In this document: one piece after another, positions 9,773-20,908 of the stretch
Layout: each line of letters begins with the position of its first letter
Position numbering within the stretch: the first letter of the stretch is position 1
Origin: Hymenopus coronatus
Lineage: Eukaryota; Arthropoda; Insecta; Mantodea; Hymenopodidae
Length of the DNA stretch: 64,000 bases
Direction of reading: 5' to 3'
Assembly (NCBI GenBank): GCA_030762935.1
Contig: CM060882.1
Span: 18,977,001-19,041,000, forward strand
The notes under the pieces: model-generated
Seen by the model: only the letters and a program-made list of their open reading frames with translations
What the model was told of the DNA's origin: nothing
Database searches by the model: none
Translations under genes and position numbers: made by a program

Positions 9773-10740
9773 TTTCTCTTTACAAACATTATTGTTAAAA
9801 AGCTTATGCTTCTTTTTACTTCATGCTAATGTCTTGTTACTTGCTTTCATGCAAATAGAAGGGAAAAGATAGTACCATAGGCAAAAATATTAGTGAAAAG
9901 CTGGTTGCTATGAGACTGAAGTTCCTTTGTTTGTATGGGCAGGAGTTGACAAATTCCCACATGAGACAAGTATGTTTTATAAAGCTGAAATCAATAACAA
10001 GGAATATCTAAAAAACTATCCACTCCACGAAAAAAATGTATGTAACATAAATTGTGTGTTTTAACAAGCTCTACATTTTCTGATAAGTGTGTTCTCTTAC
10101 GGTTTAACAGTTACACAAAATTCATTCAATTAAAGAGGTCTTTAGAGGCTATTTCCAGAAAATTCAAGATATACAGTTTATTTGCCATATAAATATCTTT
10201 GATATACGTATTTTAAGCAAATAGAGTCATTTTTGAGAAAAACAAAATTCTCGAACATTTTTCCATGTAAAGGGTAGTTTGGGGAGGGGGGATTTTCTTA
10301 AACACCAAATTTGGTATTTAACGGTCTTTTCGTTTTTTAGCTCTGCTGTCTACAGACACACACACGGACTTTATTCTGAAACACTTTTTTACTTTCTCTA
10401 CACGCACTATGTACATAGTGTATATAGGTGATATAGCAACCAGCTTTTGACAGTCACTTTAACCTATGTTACTCCCTTATTTCGCCTCTGCTTACAAGGC
10501 AGCAAGTAATAAAACTATTTCTGCTATTTTTTTTCTCGATTAGCATGAAGTAAATAGAAGCATAAACTTTTCAACAATAAGTTTTTGCAGATATGTAGAG
10601 ATAGTCATGTGAATGAAACACATCAGATTTTTTTGAATCAGGGGTCCTAAAACATGCATTTCCGGTGAAATCTCGGTATCGAATTTTTGGGTGGAATGCA
10701 ATATCTTCTCTATGCACTATGTAGTGCGTGTAGAGAAAGT
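9773..10740 (-). mobile_element. Element H copy 6, with short H inserted
   Basis: The left end is truncated (H is first recognisable at CTTTACAAACATTATTGTT) and the right end is complete, at TAGAGAAAGT. The copy is interrupted at 10393-10629 by a short, internally deleted H in opposite orientation, placed in the T-run that follows the GGACTTTATTCTG block. Confidence 0.6.
10393..10629 (+). mobile_element. Internally deleted H (about 237 bp)
   Basis: The intact sense 5' end (ACTTTCTCTACACGCACTATG) jumps after about 40 bp to AGCAACCAGCTTTTGAC and continues to the 3' end (GTAGAGATAGTCATGTG...CACATCAGA). Both element ends are kept and about 600 bp of interior are lost, giving a MITE-like short form. 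T-runs flank both ends. Confidence 0.65.
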
Positions 10741-10746
10741 AACAAA

Positions 10747-12145
10747 TCTGATATGTTCCATTCACATGACTTTCTCTATATCTCTGCAACAAATTATTGT
10801 TAGAAAGCTTATGCTTCTATTTACTTCATGCTAATTGAGAAAAAATCTGATGTGTTCCATTCAGATGACTTTCTCTACTTCTGTGGAACAAATTATTTTT
10901 AATAAGTTTATTCTTCTATTTACTTCATGCTAATCGAGAAAAACTTAGCAGAAATTGTCTTATTACTTGCTTCCATGTAAGTAGAAGCGAAATATGGTAA
11001 TATCATAGGTTAAAGTTAAGTCAAAAGCTGGTTACTATGTGACTGAAGTTCCTCTGTATGGACACGAGTTGACAAATTCCTGTATGAGAAAAGTACAAGT
11101 TTTTCAAAGCTGAAACCAAAAACAAGGAATATCTAAAAAACGATCAACTCCTCGAAAAAAAATTATATAACATAAATTGTGTGTTTTAATGTGCTCTACA
11201 TTTTGTGTGTGGTAAGTTTTTGTCCATTTCTTACGGTTTAGTACTTATGCAAAATTCCTCCAGAATAAAGTAGTCTTCAGAGGCTATTCTCAGAAAATTC
11301 AAGATATACATATTATTTGTCAGGTAAATATTTTTAACATATGATATTTTAATCAAAATCGTTAGAGCCATTTTTGAGAAAATCAAAATTTTCGAAAAAA
11401 GTTCCATGTAAAGGGTAATTGGGGGTGGGGGGAATTTCTTGAAAATCTTCGTGTCGCATCCTTGGAACATACCACACTTAAATACCAAATTTGGTATTTA
11501 ATGGTCTTTTCGTTTTTGAGCTAATCTGTCTACAGGCACACACACGGACCTTTTTCCAAAAATGCTTTTTTTGGATTCAGAGGGACCAAAAACATGTATT
11601 TCCGGTGAAATCTCGGTATCAAATTTTTGGGTGCAATGCAATACCTTCTCTATACACTATGTACATAGTACGTGTAGAGAAAGTAAAAGTTAGCAGAAAT
11701 ATTCTTATAACTTCCTTCCTTAAAAGTAGAAGCGAAATAAGGGAGTACCATAGATTAAAGTGATAGTCAAAATCTGGTTGCTATGTGACTGAAGTTCCTT
11801 TGTTCGTGTGGACAGGAGTTGACAAATTCCTGTATGAGAAAAGTTTGTTTTTTAAAGCTGAAAGCAAAAACAAGGTATATCTAAAAAACGATCAACTCTA
11901 TGAAAAAAGCATGAAAAAAAACGTATATAACATTGTGTTTTAACGTGCTCTACATTTTTTGTGCAGTAAATCTTTATCATATCTGTAACATACAATATTT
12001 TAATCAAAATCGTTAGAGCCATTTTTAAAAAAATCAAAATTTTCGAAAATTGTTTCATGTAAAGGGTAGTTTGGGGTGGGGGGATTTTTCTCAAAATATG
12101 CGTGTCGCATCCCTGGCAGATACTACACTTAAATACCAAGTTTGG

Positions 12146-12183
<38 letters not shown>

Positions 12184-12313
12184 GCTTTTTTTTTTTTTTG
12201 ATACGGGGACCCTAAAACATATATTTCTGGTGAAATCTCAGTATCAATTTTTTGGGTGGAGTTCAATACCTTCTCTATGCACTATGTACATACATAGTAC
12301 GTATAGAGAAAAT
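10747..12313 (-). mobile_element. Element H copy 7, host of nested copy 8
   Basis: The first 99 bp (TCTGATATGTTCC...GCTAATTGAGAAAAAA) and the rest (from GTTAGCAGAAATATTC at about 11689) belong to one H copy, separated by copy 8. It contains a (CA)n tract near 12153-12180 and ends in GTATAGAGAAAAT. Confidence 0.65.
10846..11684 (-). mobile_element. Element H copy 8, full length, nested
   Basis: A full copy, TCTGATGTGTTCC...GTGTAGAGAAAGT, is inserted in the A-run of copy 7 between GAGAAAAAA and TTAGCAG. Uninterrupted H copies read GAGAAAAATTAGCAG here, so both element ends are defined to within the A-run. Confidence 0.75.
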
Positions 12314-13559
12314 AAAAATAGTTCCTCTTAATTTTCTGAAATAAGAACACAAATATATTAACTATGTAAAGTTGTCGAAATAGCATAGCATGAGTTAATA
12401 ATAAACAGAAATTGGTTGAAATTTAATCATTATTCCCTTAAGCAACAATGCATGTGCTGAGCTATACATACATTGCAACGAATGATTTTCAATTGCTACG
12501 TGGAGAGGTAGTGTAGGTATGTAAGCAATGGCGGAGGCGTGTGATATCGGTGTAATACATAAGTAATACGGCGCGATACGTAAGCGATGATGATCTCTAA
12601 AAAGTGGCGAGAAAAGAAATATTCTTAATGTATATAATACTTTTTTTGAAAAGTACATTACACTTGCATTTAACAATATTCTCAGGTTAATGGCAGAATT
12701 TATTGGTTTTCCCAAAACAGCACACAGCGTGCAAAACTTTTAAATTATCCGAGGTGCAACACTTTGTGCAAGTAGCTTCTCAACAAGTGACAGCCGAAAA
12801 TGCAGTATCTATCGCACATTGTTCGGGAAGAGCAAACAAAGCGAGAATTTAAGGGAATGGTGGGCGTTGTCGTTGACCGATTAATTGAAGCACTGAAACA
12901 AACAAAAAAGGGGGCTATCCGCCACAAACCTCAAACTGAGATAATCGAAAAAACCATGTTATTATTGATAGAACTTCATAATTTACATCACCTTCGTCAT
13001 AAACATCCTACATTGGCCGCTTCATAAGGGAGTACACTTTTCCTCCAAACAATATTACAATAATGAGGTAAATTTGAGTTTGAGTTAGCAAAAGTAAGAA
13101 CGCGCCAAATGCACCTTTTACGAATTTAAAAAGGGGCTATGTGCATATCGCGGTTTTCAGATTACGGAGGTATATGACAGATTATTCTTTCAATATTAAA
13201 GAGGTAAAATGATCCCATGGTAATTCATTACAGTTGAAGCTGCAATTACAGCGTTTTACATTAAAAAAAAAATATCCTGACAAAGTAGAATAGTAGTGTG
13301 CTACAAATGTAACAAACAGTATTCCTTTTACAAAAATAAAAGATGTATAAGTGTATACGGGCCGCATCCATGTACACTAAATGCCTCGCATTTCACTATT
13401 TACACTAAGCATGCTTGAATATGAATAGCTTGAGAACTGTTACAAAATTTGAGCCTAAGATAATTAGTTACCTATTTTTTATTCATAACATTAGAAATAA
13501 ATTTGCTTTTGTTCAAACACAAGTAACATTCACTTGATTATAATTCCGTAATCAGAATA
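12314..13559. other. Non-H DNA with one exon-like ORF
   Basis: This stretch has no H sequence. The frame at 12800-13027 (+) is given separately. No other coding, RNA or repeat feature could be supported. Confidence 0.4.
12800..13027 (+). CDS. Unrecognised 75-residue ORF, possible exon
   Basis: The frame reads MQYLSHIVREEQTKREFKGM, then helical, charged sequence (VVDRLIEALKQTKKG, EIIEKTMLLLIELHNLHHL). Composition is more protein-like than the surrounding spurious frames, and it lies outside all repeats recognised here. I do not recognise the family. It could be a host exon, a transposon piece or chance. Confidence 0.2.
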   Translation: MQYLSHIVREEQTKREFKGMVGVVVDRLIEALKQTKKGAIRHKPQTEIIEKTMLLLIELHNLHHLRHKHPTLAAS

Positions 13560-13745
13560 AACATATTCTCTATTTAACATTGTTTATTTACCCGTTTCTC
13601 TGGAGACCTTCGTGCAGGAATGTCTTTTCCATTGGTGGTTCTATAAGCTTTCCCATTTTGCTTTAACATCTTGTGTTTCGCAATTTGGTTTTCTCCACAT
13701 TTCTTTTTAGTTTTAGCAGATACGAAATAGTCATTTCCCTCCGTC
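13560..13745 (-). CDS. Exon-like open frame, insect-type K/R-rich domain
   Basis: On the minus strand a frame without early ATG reads EGNDYFVSAKTKKKCGENQI, then KHKMLKQNGKAYRTTNGK, DIPARRSPEKRVNKQC and a stop. The pattern NGxxYxxxxGKxxPAR...C recalls a small domain in many expanded, transposon-linked insect genes, usually followed by a cysteine cluster. A plausible splice acceptor (TTCTTGCAG) lies upstream at about 13782. A competing frame over the same bases is also open for about 38 codons, so coding status is uncertain. Confidence 0.25.
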
Positions 13746-13931
13746 CAAGCAAATAAACACAGTGCTCACTGTAACCCCTGCAAGAACCTGTAGAATGCTG
13801 CGCTGATAACGCCTTCTTGATTTAAGCGGCTTTGGAACATAGCCCCAGTGTCATCTTCTGGAACGATTTTCTACTACATCCCAAACCTAGGACTAAAGGT
13901 AACCGTTTCTGAAGCTTCTGTCCTTTTCTGT

Positions 13932-14240
13932 GGCTGTCATCTACAGAGAAAACTTATAACTATTTAAACAGACTTCCTGCATAGATAGCAGCACAAATGT
14001 TTTGTTCAGCTATTTACAAAAAAATACAAAATTGTAGCGACACACAAATAGAGTAAAACAGAAATGTATTGTTTTATGTTGAAAAATACTAGTTAAATAA
14101 GCGTAAAGATGATTTTTACCAAAACCGTTGTATTTATACCAGTACATAATGAAATACTCTAACATATTTTGCCTTAAAGTCTACACAAATTTTGTATATA
14201 ACCCATAAGGTAACATTAAACATTGTTATTGCTATTAATT
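13932..14240. repeat. Duplicated segment D, copy A
   Basis: From GGCTGTCATCTACA to TAAAGTCTACACAAATTTTG this segment is clearly homologous to 15409-15700. Shared landmarks are ATAACTATTTA, TAGCGACAC, TTTTATGTTGAAAA and CCTTAAAGTCTAC. Its nature is unknown. Confidence 0.6.
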
Positions 14241-14518
14241 AAATAATCTAATTTATTTTATTGTAGGGGATTAGACTGAAAAGTTTGATCTTCAGAATTA
14301 GCACTTACATAAATGGTCGAAGTTTGACAGTAATTTGAATCACTAACGTTAATCGATATACTGCTTGTCTGCATCTGATTATTTTTTATTTGGATTCGTT
14401 GTGATGTCTCAAATATGTTAAATCTCACATTATATACTATGCTACTATACATACAGTTAAGAAACCATATTACCAGTGAACTAACTGGGGCAACAATTTC
14501 TCGTTAAACATTTAGTGC
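14241..14518. other. Unassigned AT-rich DNA
   Basis: Nothing could be supported in this stretch between two duplicated segments. Confidence 0.35.
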
Positions 14519-14945
14519 AAGCTGAATGCGATGCGCTAGTCTCGTGCCAACATTATATACAACAGTAATTTTAGTGGGAAAAGAAAATATGTTTACCATT
14601 TACATAACTTTCTCTAGCTGTTCACAATAGAAACCTTTCTTACAAAACTTCATTCTTTTATCTACATCATGATAATTCAGATACGCGTTAGGAGAATTAT
14701 GTTGTTACTTGTTTCATTGTAAGTAGAAGGGAAATAGGGGAATACATTATGCTAAAGCGATAACCAATGTTTTAAAAGCTGGTCATTATGTGAAACAATT
14801 GGGATTCGGTTCGCTTTGCATGGTCCCGTTTGAGAAAAGTAGTTTAAAATAAATTGAAGCCTATAAAAATAAATATCTCGAAAACGGTCACGGTGTTTTG
14901 ACGAGATATACATTTTTTTGTGTTGTGCGTTTTTGTCTATCTCTT
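14519..14945 (-). mobile_element. Duplicated segment plus element H fragment (copy 9)
   Basis: Bases 14519-14589 (CAAGCTGAATGCGATGCGC...AGTGGGAAAAGAAAA) recur at 15078-15147. In both places they abut the TCTGATGTG end of an H copy. H sequence then runs from about 14590 to the T-run at 14950, truncated at the TTTTTGTCTATCTCTTGCG block. Confidence 0.5.
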
Positions 14946-15012
14946 GCGTTTTTTTTTTTTTTTTTAAACAGTAACGGAGTCTGATTAGGACTCCGGCACT
15001 GTAACCCCATTT
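14946..15012 (-). mobile_element. SINE 3' remnant (family b)
   Basis: An 18-T run (poly-A on the minus strand) is followed by AACGGAGTCTGATTAGG and ACTCCGGCACTGTAA. The complement matches the tail ACAGTGCCGGAGTCCCGATT of the SINE at 55019-55225. Only the 3' tail is present. Confidence 0.5.
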
Positions 15013-15149
15013 ACATATCCCCCCGTAGGTTTTACTGATTACTGGTTTACTGGTTTTACTATTTCTTTGTTCAGCATTTAAGCAAGCTGAATGCGATCCA
15101 CTAGTCTTGTACCAGCATTTACAACAGTAATTTTAGTGGGAAAAGAAAA

Positions 15150-15207
15150 TCTGATGTGTTCCACTCACATAACTTTCTCTAGCTGTTCCAAAAAGAAACC
15201 GTTCTTA
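15150..15207 (-). mobile_element. Element H end fragment (copy 10)
   Basis: Only the first 58 bp of H in + reading are present (TCTGATGTGTTCCACTC...GTTCTTACAAAA). They are followed at once by exon-like and duplicated sequence. Confidence 0.5.
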
Positions 15208-15408
15208 CAAAAACAAAGGTGTAAATAACCCGGAAAGGCATGGTTCGATTCCATAGCTTTATATTCAACGACCATCGAACATTTACGAATAAGCCCGAAC
15301 ATGATCAAATTTCTTGCATAGCACTGCCTGGTGAGGGTTAGATAAACTACGAATTTGTCACTTCCCGGATTACATAGTTCCTCTTGTAGACACTTCTTTA
15401 GCTTGGCT

Positions 15409-15700
15409 GCCATCTACACAGAATAATCATAACTATTTACATACCGTTCGAGTATAGATGACACTACATGTGTTTTCTGTGCCTATATATGAGAAGATAC
15501 AATTTTTATAGCGACACTATAATAGAATAAAGTCAGAACTAATAGTTTAATGTTGAAAACGGTAAGTTAAGCAAACCTGATTATTAACTCTATCAAAATC
15601 TATGTATTTAGATCAATTCATAAGCCCAAACTGTACAGTAATGTTCCTTAAAGTCTACCATAGTTTGCTATTCACGTGCCTAGTACATTTGTCAAATATG
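15409..15700. repeat. Duplicated segment D, copy B
   Basis: This is the homologue of 13932-14240 in the same orientation. The upstream 200 bp differ between copies, so only this block is shared. Confidence 0.6.
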
Positions 15701-16404
15701 TGGAAAGGTTCGGACTGTATAGACTGACCCAATTAAATACTCTATAAGGATAACATAATTATTAAAAAATCTATAATTTCTAGCTAAATTAGCTGAATAT
15801 AAACATTTCGGTTTACGTTAAATATGAATTGAGGCAAAACAGAATGAGTTTATCTCGAGACGTCACCAACAAGAGTAAATGTATAGCAAAGCAGATTGTT
15901 ATTTACAATTTTCGGTAGCTGTGAAATAGAATTCTTTTTAGTGATGGGCAGAATCGAATGCTTTCAAGAATCCAATCCCCTGCATTCGAATACTCTGGAG
16001 AATCGAAACCTTCATCCGAGAACAAGGTCTCGAATACTGTACTCACAATGCGAAATCAGCCTCTTCATAAGCAAGTTCTAGGATGCTACGTTATCGTCAC
16101 GCGAGAGACGTTCTCAGTTCTCGAATACTACAAACCTTGCGCTAATCGAAATCAGCTTGTATTCATTAGCAAGTTCTCGGATGCTACGCTATCGCTACTC
16201 GAGTGATGCAGTTCTCGCCATGGTTGATCTCGAACAAGGCATGTAATTTAAATGATGGACAAACAATATGACATGTTATTCTCAAAATGTTGAAGTTTCT
16301 ATTCAAGGTTATCGTGGCTTAAGCGTAATGCGCTTTCATTCATAACCGTTTCTTCCATTAAATTGAATACTAAAATATATATCTATTTTATTTATTTATT
16401 GTAC

Positions 16405-16733
16405 AGTTAACGATTTCCAAGATATTCCTTGCTATAGGTTTAAAATTTAACTAATAGTTTTCTCAAACAGGTAGTCGTCATCCGTATTTATTTTGTTTTA
16501 CTCATAGCCATGCAAAGATAATCGAATTCAAAGTCAATCGCATAGCGACAGCTTTTAAAATATTTGACTATGGCTTTAGCCTAGTATATTCCCTTCTACC
16601 TACAAGGAAATACGTAATAAGACATATGTGCTAAAGTTTATCCGGACTAGCACGAAGTAATTAAAGAGTAATGTTTTGTAAGAAAAGTTTGTTTGCAGGT
16701 AGAGAAAGTCATGTGAAAGAAACACATCAGAAT
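16405..16733 (+). mobile_element. Element H fragment (copy 12), sense 3' half
   Basis: The 3' half of H is recognisable from GATATTCCTTG to GTAGAGAAAGTCATGTG...CACATCAGA. It is diverged and lies inside the hAT-like element. Confidence 0.5.
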
Positions 16734-16850
16734 TTGTGCTCTTTTGTTTGGTTTTTATAGCCCCCTTTAATTTGTATGGTTACATCAGGGACTTGACTGG
16801 TAATACAACTGCTGGTGTCTTTCTCGCTGGAGTGTAGGCTTTCTTATTGT
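16734..16850. other. Unassigned spacer between H fragments
   Basis: About 117 bp with no H similarity and no other recognisable feature. It lies inside the hAT-like element. Confidence 0.3.
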
Positions 16851-16980
16851 TTTTACTTTCTCTACACGTGCTATGTACATACATAGTGTATAGTGAAAGT
16901 GTATTCCACCCAAAAATTCAATACCAAGATTTTACCGGAAGTATACGTTTTGAGGTACCCTGAGTCCAAAAAGCATTTTT
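16851..16980 (+). mobile_element. Element H 5' fragment
   Basis: This is a sense 5' end (ACTTTCTCTACACGTGCTATG) with the ATTCAATACCAAGATTTTACCGG block. It is cut at AAAAAGCATTTTT, where the next full copy inserted. Confidence 0.55.
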
Positions 16981-17815
16981 ACTTTTTCTAGCCGTATGTA
17001 CATAACAATGTACATAGTAGCTAGCAAAGGTATTGTATTCCACCCAAAATTCGATATCGAGATTTCACTGGAAATATATGCTTTGCTGTCACCTGAGTCG
17101 AAAAATATCGTTTTAGAAAAAGGTCCGGGCGCGCGTTTCTGTGGGGGGTGGGGGAGTGACAGCATAGCTCAAAAACGAAAAGACCGTAAAATACCAAACT
17201 CGGTATTTAAGTTTAATATCTTCCAAGGATGCGACACGAAACATTTCCAAGAAAATCCCCAAACCCCAGCTATCCTTTACATGAAACATTTTTTGAAAAT
17301 AATGATTTTCTCAAAAATGGCTCTAACGATTTTGATTAAAATATTGTGTATTAAAGATATTTACATGACAGATAAAATGTATATTTTGAATTTTTGGGAT
17401 TAGCCTCTGAAGAGCTCTTTATTCTGCATGAGTTTTGCAGAATTTTGCACAACGGTTAAACCGTAAGAGATGGACAAAAACGTAATATAAATATGTAGAT
17501 CTGGTTAAAAATATAAGTTCACCATTTTGAAGATATTCCTTGTTATTGGTTTCAGTTTTAAAATACCTAACTTTTCTCAAACTGGACCATCCAAAGCGAA
17601 CCGCGTCATTCGTTCACATAACGACCAGATATTATATTTTTTATTACTTTAACCTAGCGTATTCCCTTATTTCCCTCCTTCTTACAAGGAAGCGAGTAAT
17701 AGGATCATTTCTGCTAATGTTTTTCTCGATTACCATAATGTAAAAGATGAATAATCTTTTGAAAGAATAGTTTTGTGTATGGAACAGCTAGAGAAAGTCA
17801 TGAGAATGGAACACT
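16981..17815 (+). mobile_element. Element H copy 13, full length
   Basis: It begins ACTTTTTCTAGCCG with a modified palindrome (GTACATAACAATGTAC), keeps the AAATACCAAACTC hairpin region and GGATGCGACACG, and ends GAGAAAGTCATGAGAATGGAACA. Its TG tract is reduced to a short GC-richer stretch. Confidence 0.65.
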
Positions 17816-17849
17816 TTTTTTTCAGTTTTAAAATACTATAAAAATGCAC

Positions 17850-17985
17850 ACACATTCACTCCAACACTCCATTAGGGATAGGGAATGAATCTGGTTAAAG
17901 AAAAATTCATGCCCCAGCTGAGAATCAAACCCAGAACCTCTGGGTTGAGAAGACAGAATGCAATCGATTAGTTCCAATTTCTAAT
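17850..17985 (-). mobile_element. tRNA-derived SINE (family c)
   Basis: On the minus strand a B box (GGGTTTGATTCTCAGCTGG) is followed by AATTTTTCTTTAACCAGATT, and then GAGTGTTGGAGTGAATGTGTG. The same order of blocks occurs at 48840-49005. The A-box side is degenerate. Confidence 0.55.
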
Positions 17986-19044
17986 ATTGTTCATTCGTTG
18001 CCCTAACCGATCGCACATTCCGTTATAACACGAAATAAAATTAAAATATTATGATCGCGTATATGTATGGGAATCGTTCGTTAGCTTTGGAAGGATAAGA
18101 AGTTCATAGCTTTAATTGATAGCATATTCTCATATTCTATTCTGGCCAGCTGGTTATCAGCGTGCTCACCCCTCTTCCCGCTCTTCCCCTATACGATCAA
18201 AGCGCTAGAATGACCTTTAAGTAAAAGCACCAATCAGATATGAGATCTCGATTCTCGGTGCACCTGCACATATCCGAGACCCGAGAGCAGGATTCGAATA
18301 TAGCATTCAAACGAGAACTCATCCCAGTGAAGGATTCGAATTAAACATTCAGAATTCGAGAACATCTCGAGAACTTCCAAGAATCGAATACATCGACATT
18401 TTGCATTCGAATACTCCCATCACTATTCGTTTTCACAAAACCTAATTCTTTTATCTACAATTCTACATCATGCTAATCGAGAATTAAAAGAATTGGTATT
18501 GTTTCATTGTAAGTAGAAGAGAAATAGGAGGAACAGTTTATGCTAAAGTGACAGCAAATCTTTTAAAGTTTATCATGTGAAACAATTGAGATTCGGTTCG
18601 CTTCGCATGGTCTCGTTTGAGAAAATTAGTTTAAAATAAATCGAAGCCTATAAAAATGAATATCTCGAAAACGATCAAATCTACATAAATGCCATAAATT
18701 ATGTGTTTTAACAAGCGACGTATTATTTATGTTGTAAGCCTATTTCTTACGGTTTAATTGTTAGGCAAAGTTCTGCAAAATTCATTCAGAATAAAGAGCT
18801 CTTCAGAGGCTATTCGCCGAAAATTCAAAATATACATTTCAAATATGAAGCAAATATCTTTAATATGCGGTATTTTATTCAAAATAGAGCAATTTTTGAG
18901 AAAATAAAAAAATGTTCACAAATGTACTTGGGGATGGGGGGAATTTCTTGAAAAACTTCGTTCTCGGTATCGAATTTTTGGATGGAGTACAATGCCTTCT
19001 CTATCCACTATGTACATTATACATACGGGCTAGATAAAGTAGAC

Positions 19045-19880
19045 TCTGATGTGTTCCATTCACGACTTTCTCTACATCGCTGTAACAAATTATTGTTAAA
19101 ATGTATATACTTCTACTTTATGATTATCGAGATAAACAGCAGAAATTGGCTTAATTACTTGATTCCTTGTAAGTAGAAGGGAAATAAGGGAATAACACTA
19201 AAAGGCTAAAGCGATAGTCAAATCTTTTAAAAACAGCTTGCATGTCGTTGAAATCCGTTTCTATGCAGGGTAAGGAGTTGACAAATTTCCGTGTGGCAAA
19301 ATTGTAAGTATTTTAAATCTGAAAAAAATAACAAAGAATATCTCAGAAATTGTCATTTTCACGAAAAAAAACGTATATGATATAAAATGTGTGTTTTTAC
19401 GTGATCTGCATATTTGTGTAGTAAGTTTTTGTCTAGATCTTACGGTTTACCAGTTACGCAAAACTCAGCATAATTCATTCAGAATAAAGAGGTCTTTAGA
19501 GGCTATTCCCAGAAAATTAAAAAAAAAAAATTATTTGCATGTAAATATCTTTAATCGTTATAGCCATTTTTGAGAAAATTAAAATTTTCTAAAAAAGTTC
19601 CGTGTTAAGGATAGTTTGGGGTGGGGGGATTTTTCTCAAAATCTTCGTGTCGCATCTCTGGAGGATGCTTAACTTAAATACCAAGTTTGGTATTTTACCG
19701 ACTTTTCGTTTTTGAGCTATTGTGTTCACAGACACACGGACCTTTTTCTGAAAATGCTTTTTTTGGATACAGGGGATCCTAAAACATATATTTCCGGTGA
19801 AATCTCGGTATCGAATTTTTGGGTGGTGTACAATACCTTGTCTATACACTATGTACATAGTAGGTACGTATAGAGAACGT
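19045..19880 (-). mobile_element. Element H copy 14, full length
   Basis: It follows copy 11 head to tail with only a few bases between. It starts TCTGATGTGTTCCATTCACG and ends GTACGTATAGAGAACGT. It includes an A-run at about 19518-19531. Confidence 0.65.
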
Positions 19881-19888
19881 AAAAAAAA

Positions 19889-20104
19889 TCTGGTGTGTTC
19901 CATTCACATGACTTTCTCTACATCTCTGCAACAAATTATTGTTAAAAAGCTTATGCTTCTATTTACTTCGTGCTAATTGGGAAAAAAATAGCATCAATAG
20001 TCTTATTACTTGCTTCCTTGCAAGTAGAAGGGACATAACGAAGTACCATAATCTAAAGTGATATGTATGTGATATACATGTACGTAGTACCCGGTAGAGA
20101 AAGT
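19889..20104 (-). mobile_element. Element H copy 15, internally deleted short form
   Basis: The first 170 bp of H (TCTGGTGTGTTCC...CTAAAGTGATA) join directly to its other terminal palindrome (ACATGTACGTAGTACCCGG) and GAGAAAGT. It is again separated from the previous copy only by an A-run (head-to-tail array). Confidence 0.6.
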
Positions 20105-20908
20105 AAAAGGACATGAGTCACAAGGGCCACTGATGTTGCATATCATGCTGGGAATATTACTTTCTCTAAACATACTATGTACATGGTATATAGAGAAGGT
20201 ATTGTATTGCAGCAAAAAATTCGATACTATGGTTTTACCGGAAATATATGTTTTGGGTCCCCCTGAATTAAAAAAAAAACATTTTTTGGTAAAATGTCCG
20301 TGTGTGTGTTGTGTGTGTGTGTGTGTCTGTGGGCGGCATAGTTCGAAAACGAAAAGTCCATTAAATACCAAACTTGGTATTTAAGTTCAGTATCTTCCAA
20401 GGATGCGACACGAAGCTTTTCAAGAAAATCCCCCATCACATCTACCCTTTACATGGAAAAATTTTGGAAAATGTTTATTTTTTCAAAAATGGCTTTAACG
20501 ATTATGATTAAAATCTCTTATATATAAGATACTTACATGACAAATAAAGTGTATATCTTGAATTTTCTGGGAATGTCCTCTAAAGACCTCTTTATTCTGG
20601 AGTTTTGCATAACTAGTAAATCGTAAGCGATAGGCAAAAACATACTATACAAAAAATGTAAACCTACTTAAAAAACACACTTTATGTCATATTCATTTTG
20701 TTCGTGGATTTGGCCGTTTTCGAGATATTCTTTGTTATTGGTTTCAGTTTTGAAATACGGGAACTTGTCAACTGGCCACGCAAAGAAACGTATTTTAATC
20801 CCGTAGCAACCAGATTTTAAAACATTTGATGGCGGTTTAGCCTAGTGTATTCCTCTATTTCCCTTCTACTTATTAGGAAATAAGTACTTTTCTGCTAGTG
20901 TTAATCTT

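Larger units (their letters stand above)
15939..18425. mobile_element. hAT-like non-autonomous element (about 2.5 kb)
   Basis: Terminal TAGTGATGGG at 15939 is mirrored by CCCATCACTA ending at 18425, and the inner ends share ATTCGAATGC/GCATTCGAAT and related ATCGAAT words. TAGxGATGGG-type ends are usual for hAT elements. The flanks ATTCTTTT and TTCGTTTT are only an imperfect 8-bp duplication. The left end contains two diverged direct repeats (GCAAGTTCTAGGATGCTACG at about 16071 and GCAAGTTCTCGGATGCTACG at about 16170). No transposase is visible. H copies and a SINE have inserted inside. Confidence 0.5.
15908..19040 (-). mobile_element. Element H copy 11, split by hAT-like element
   Basis: A short left part (GTAGCTGTGAAATAG...TTCTTTT, to 15938) and a right part from 18426 (TTCGTTTTCACAAAACCT...TAGATAAAGT) make one degenerate H copy. 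The CA tract and neighbouring block are deleted in the right part. The interval 15939-18425 is the insertion. Confidence 0.5.

Noticed and set aside
15165..15413. Minus-strand ORF of 82 residues starting MAAKLKKCLQEEL
   Set aside because: Its last third runs through an H end fragment and it has no known motif. It may include a real exon, but support is too weak to call.
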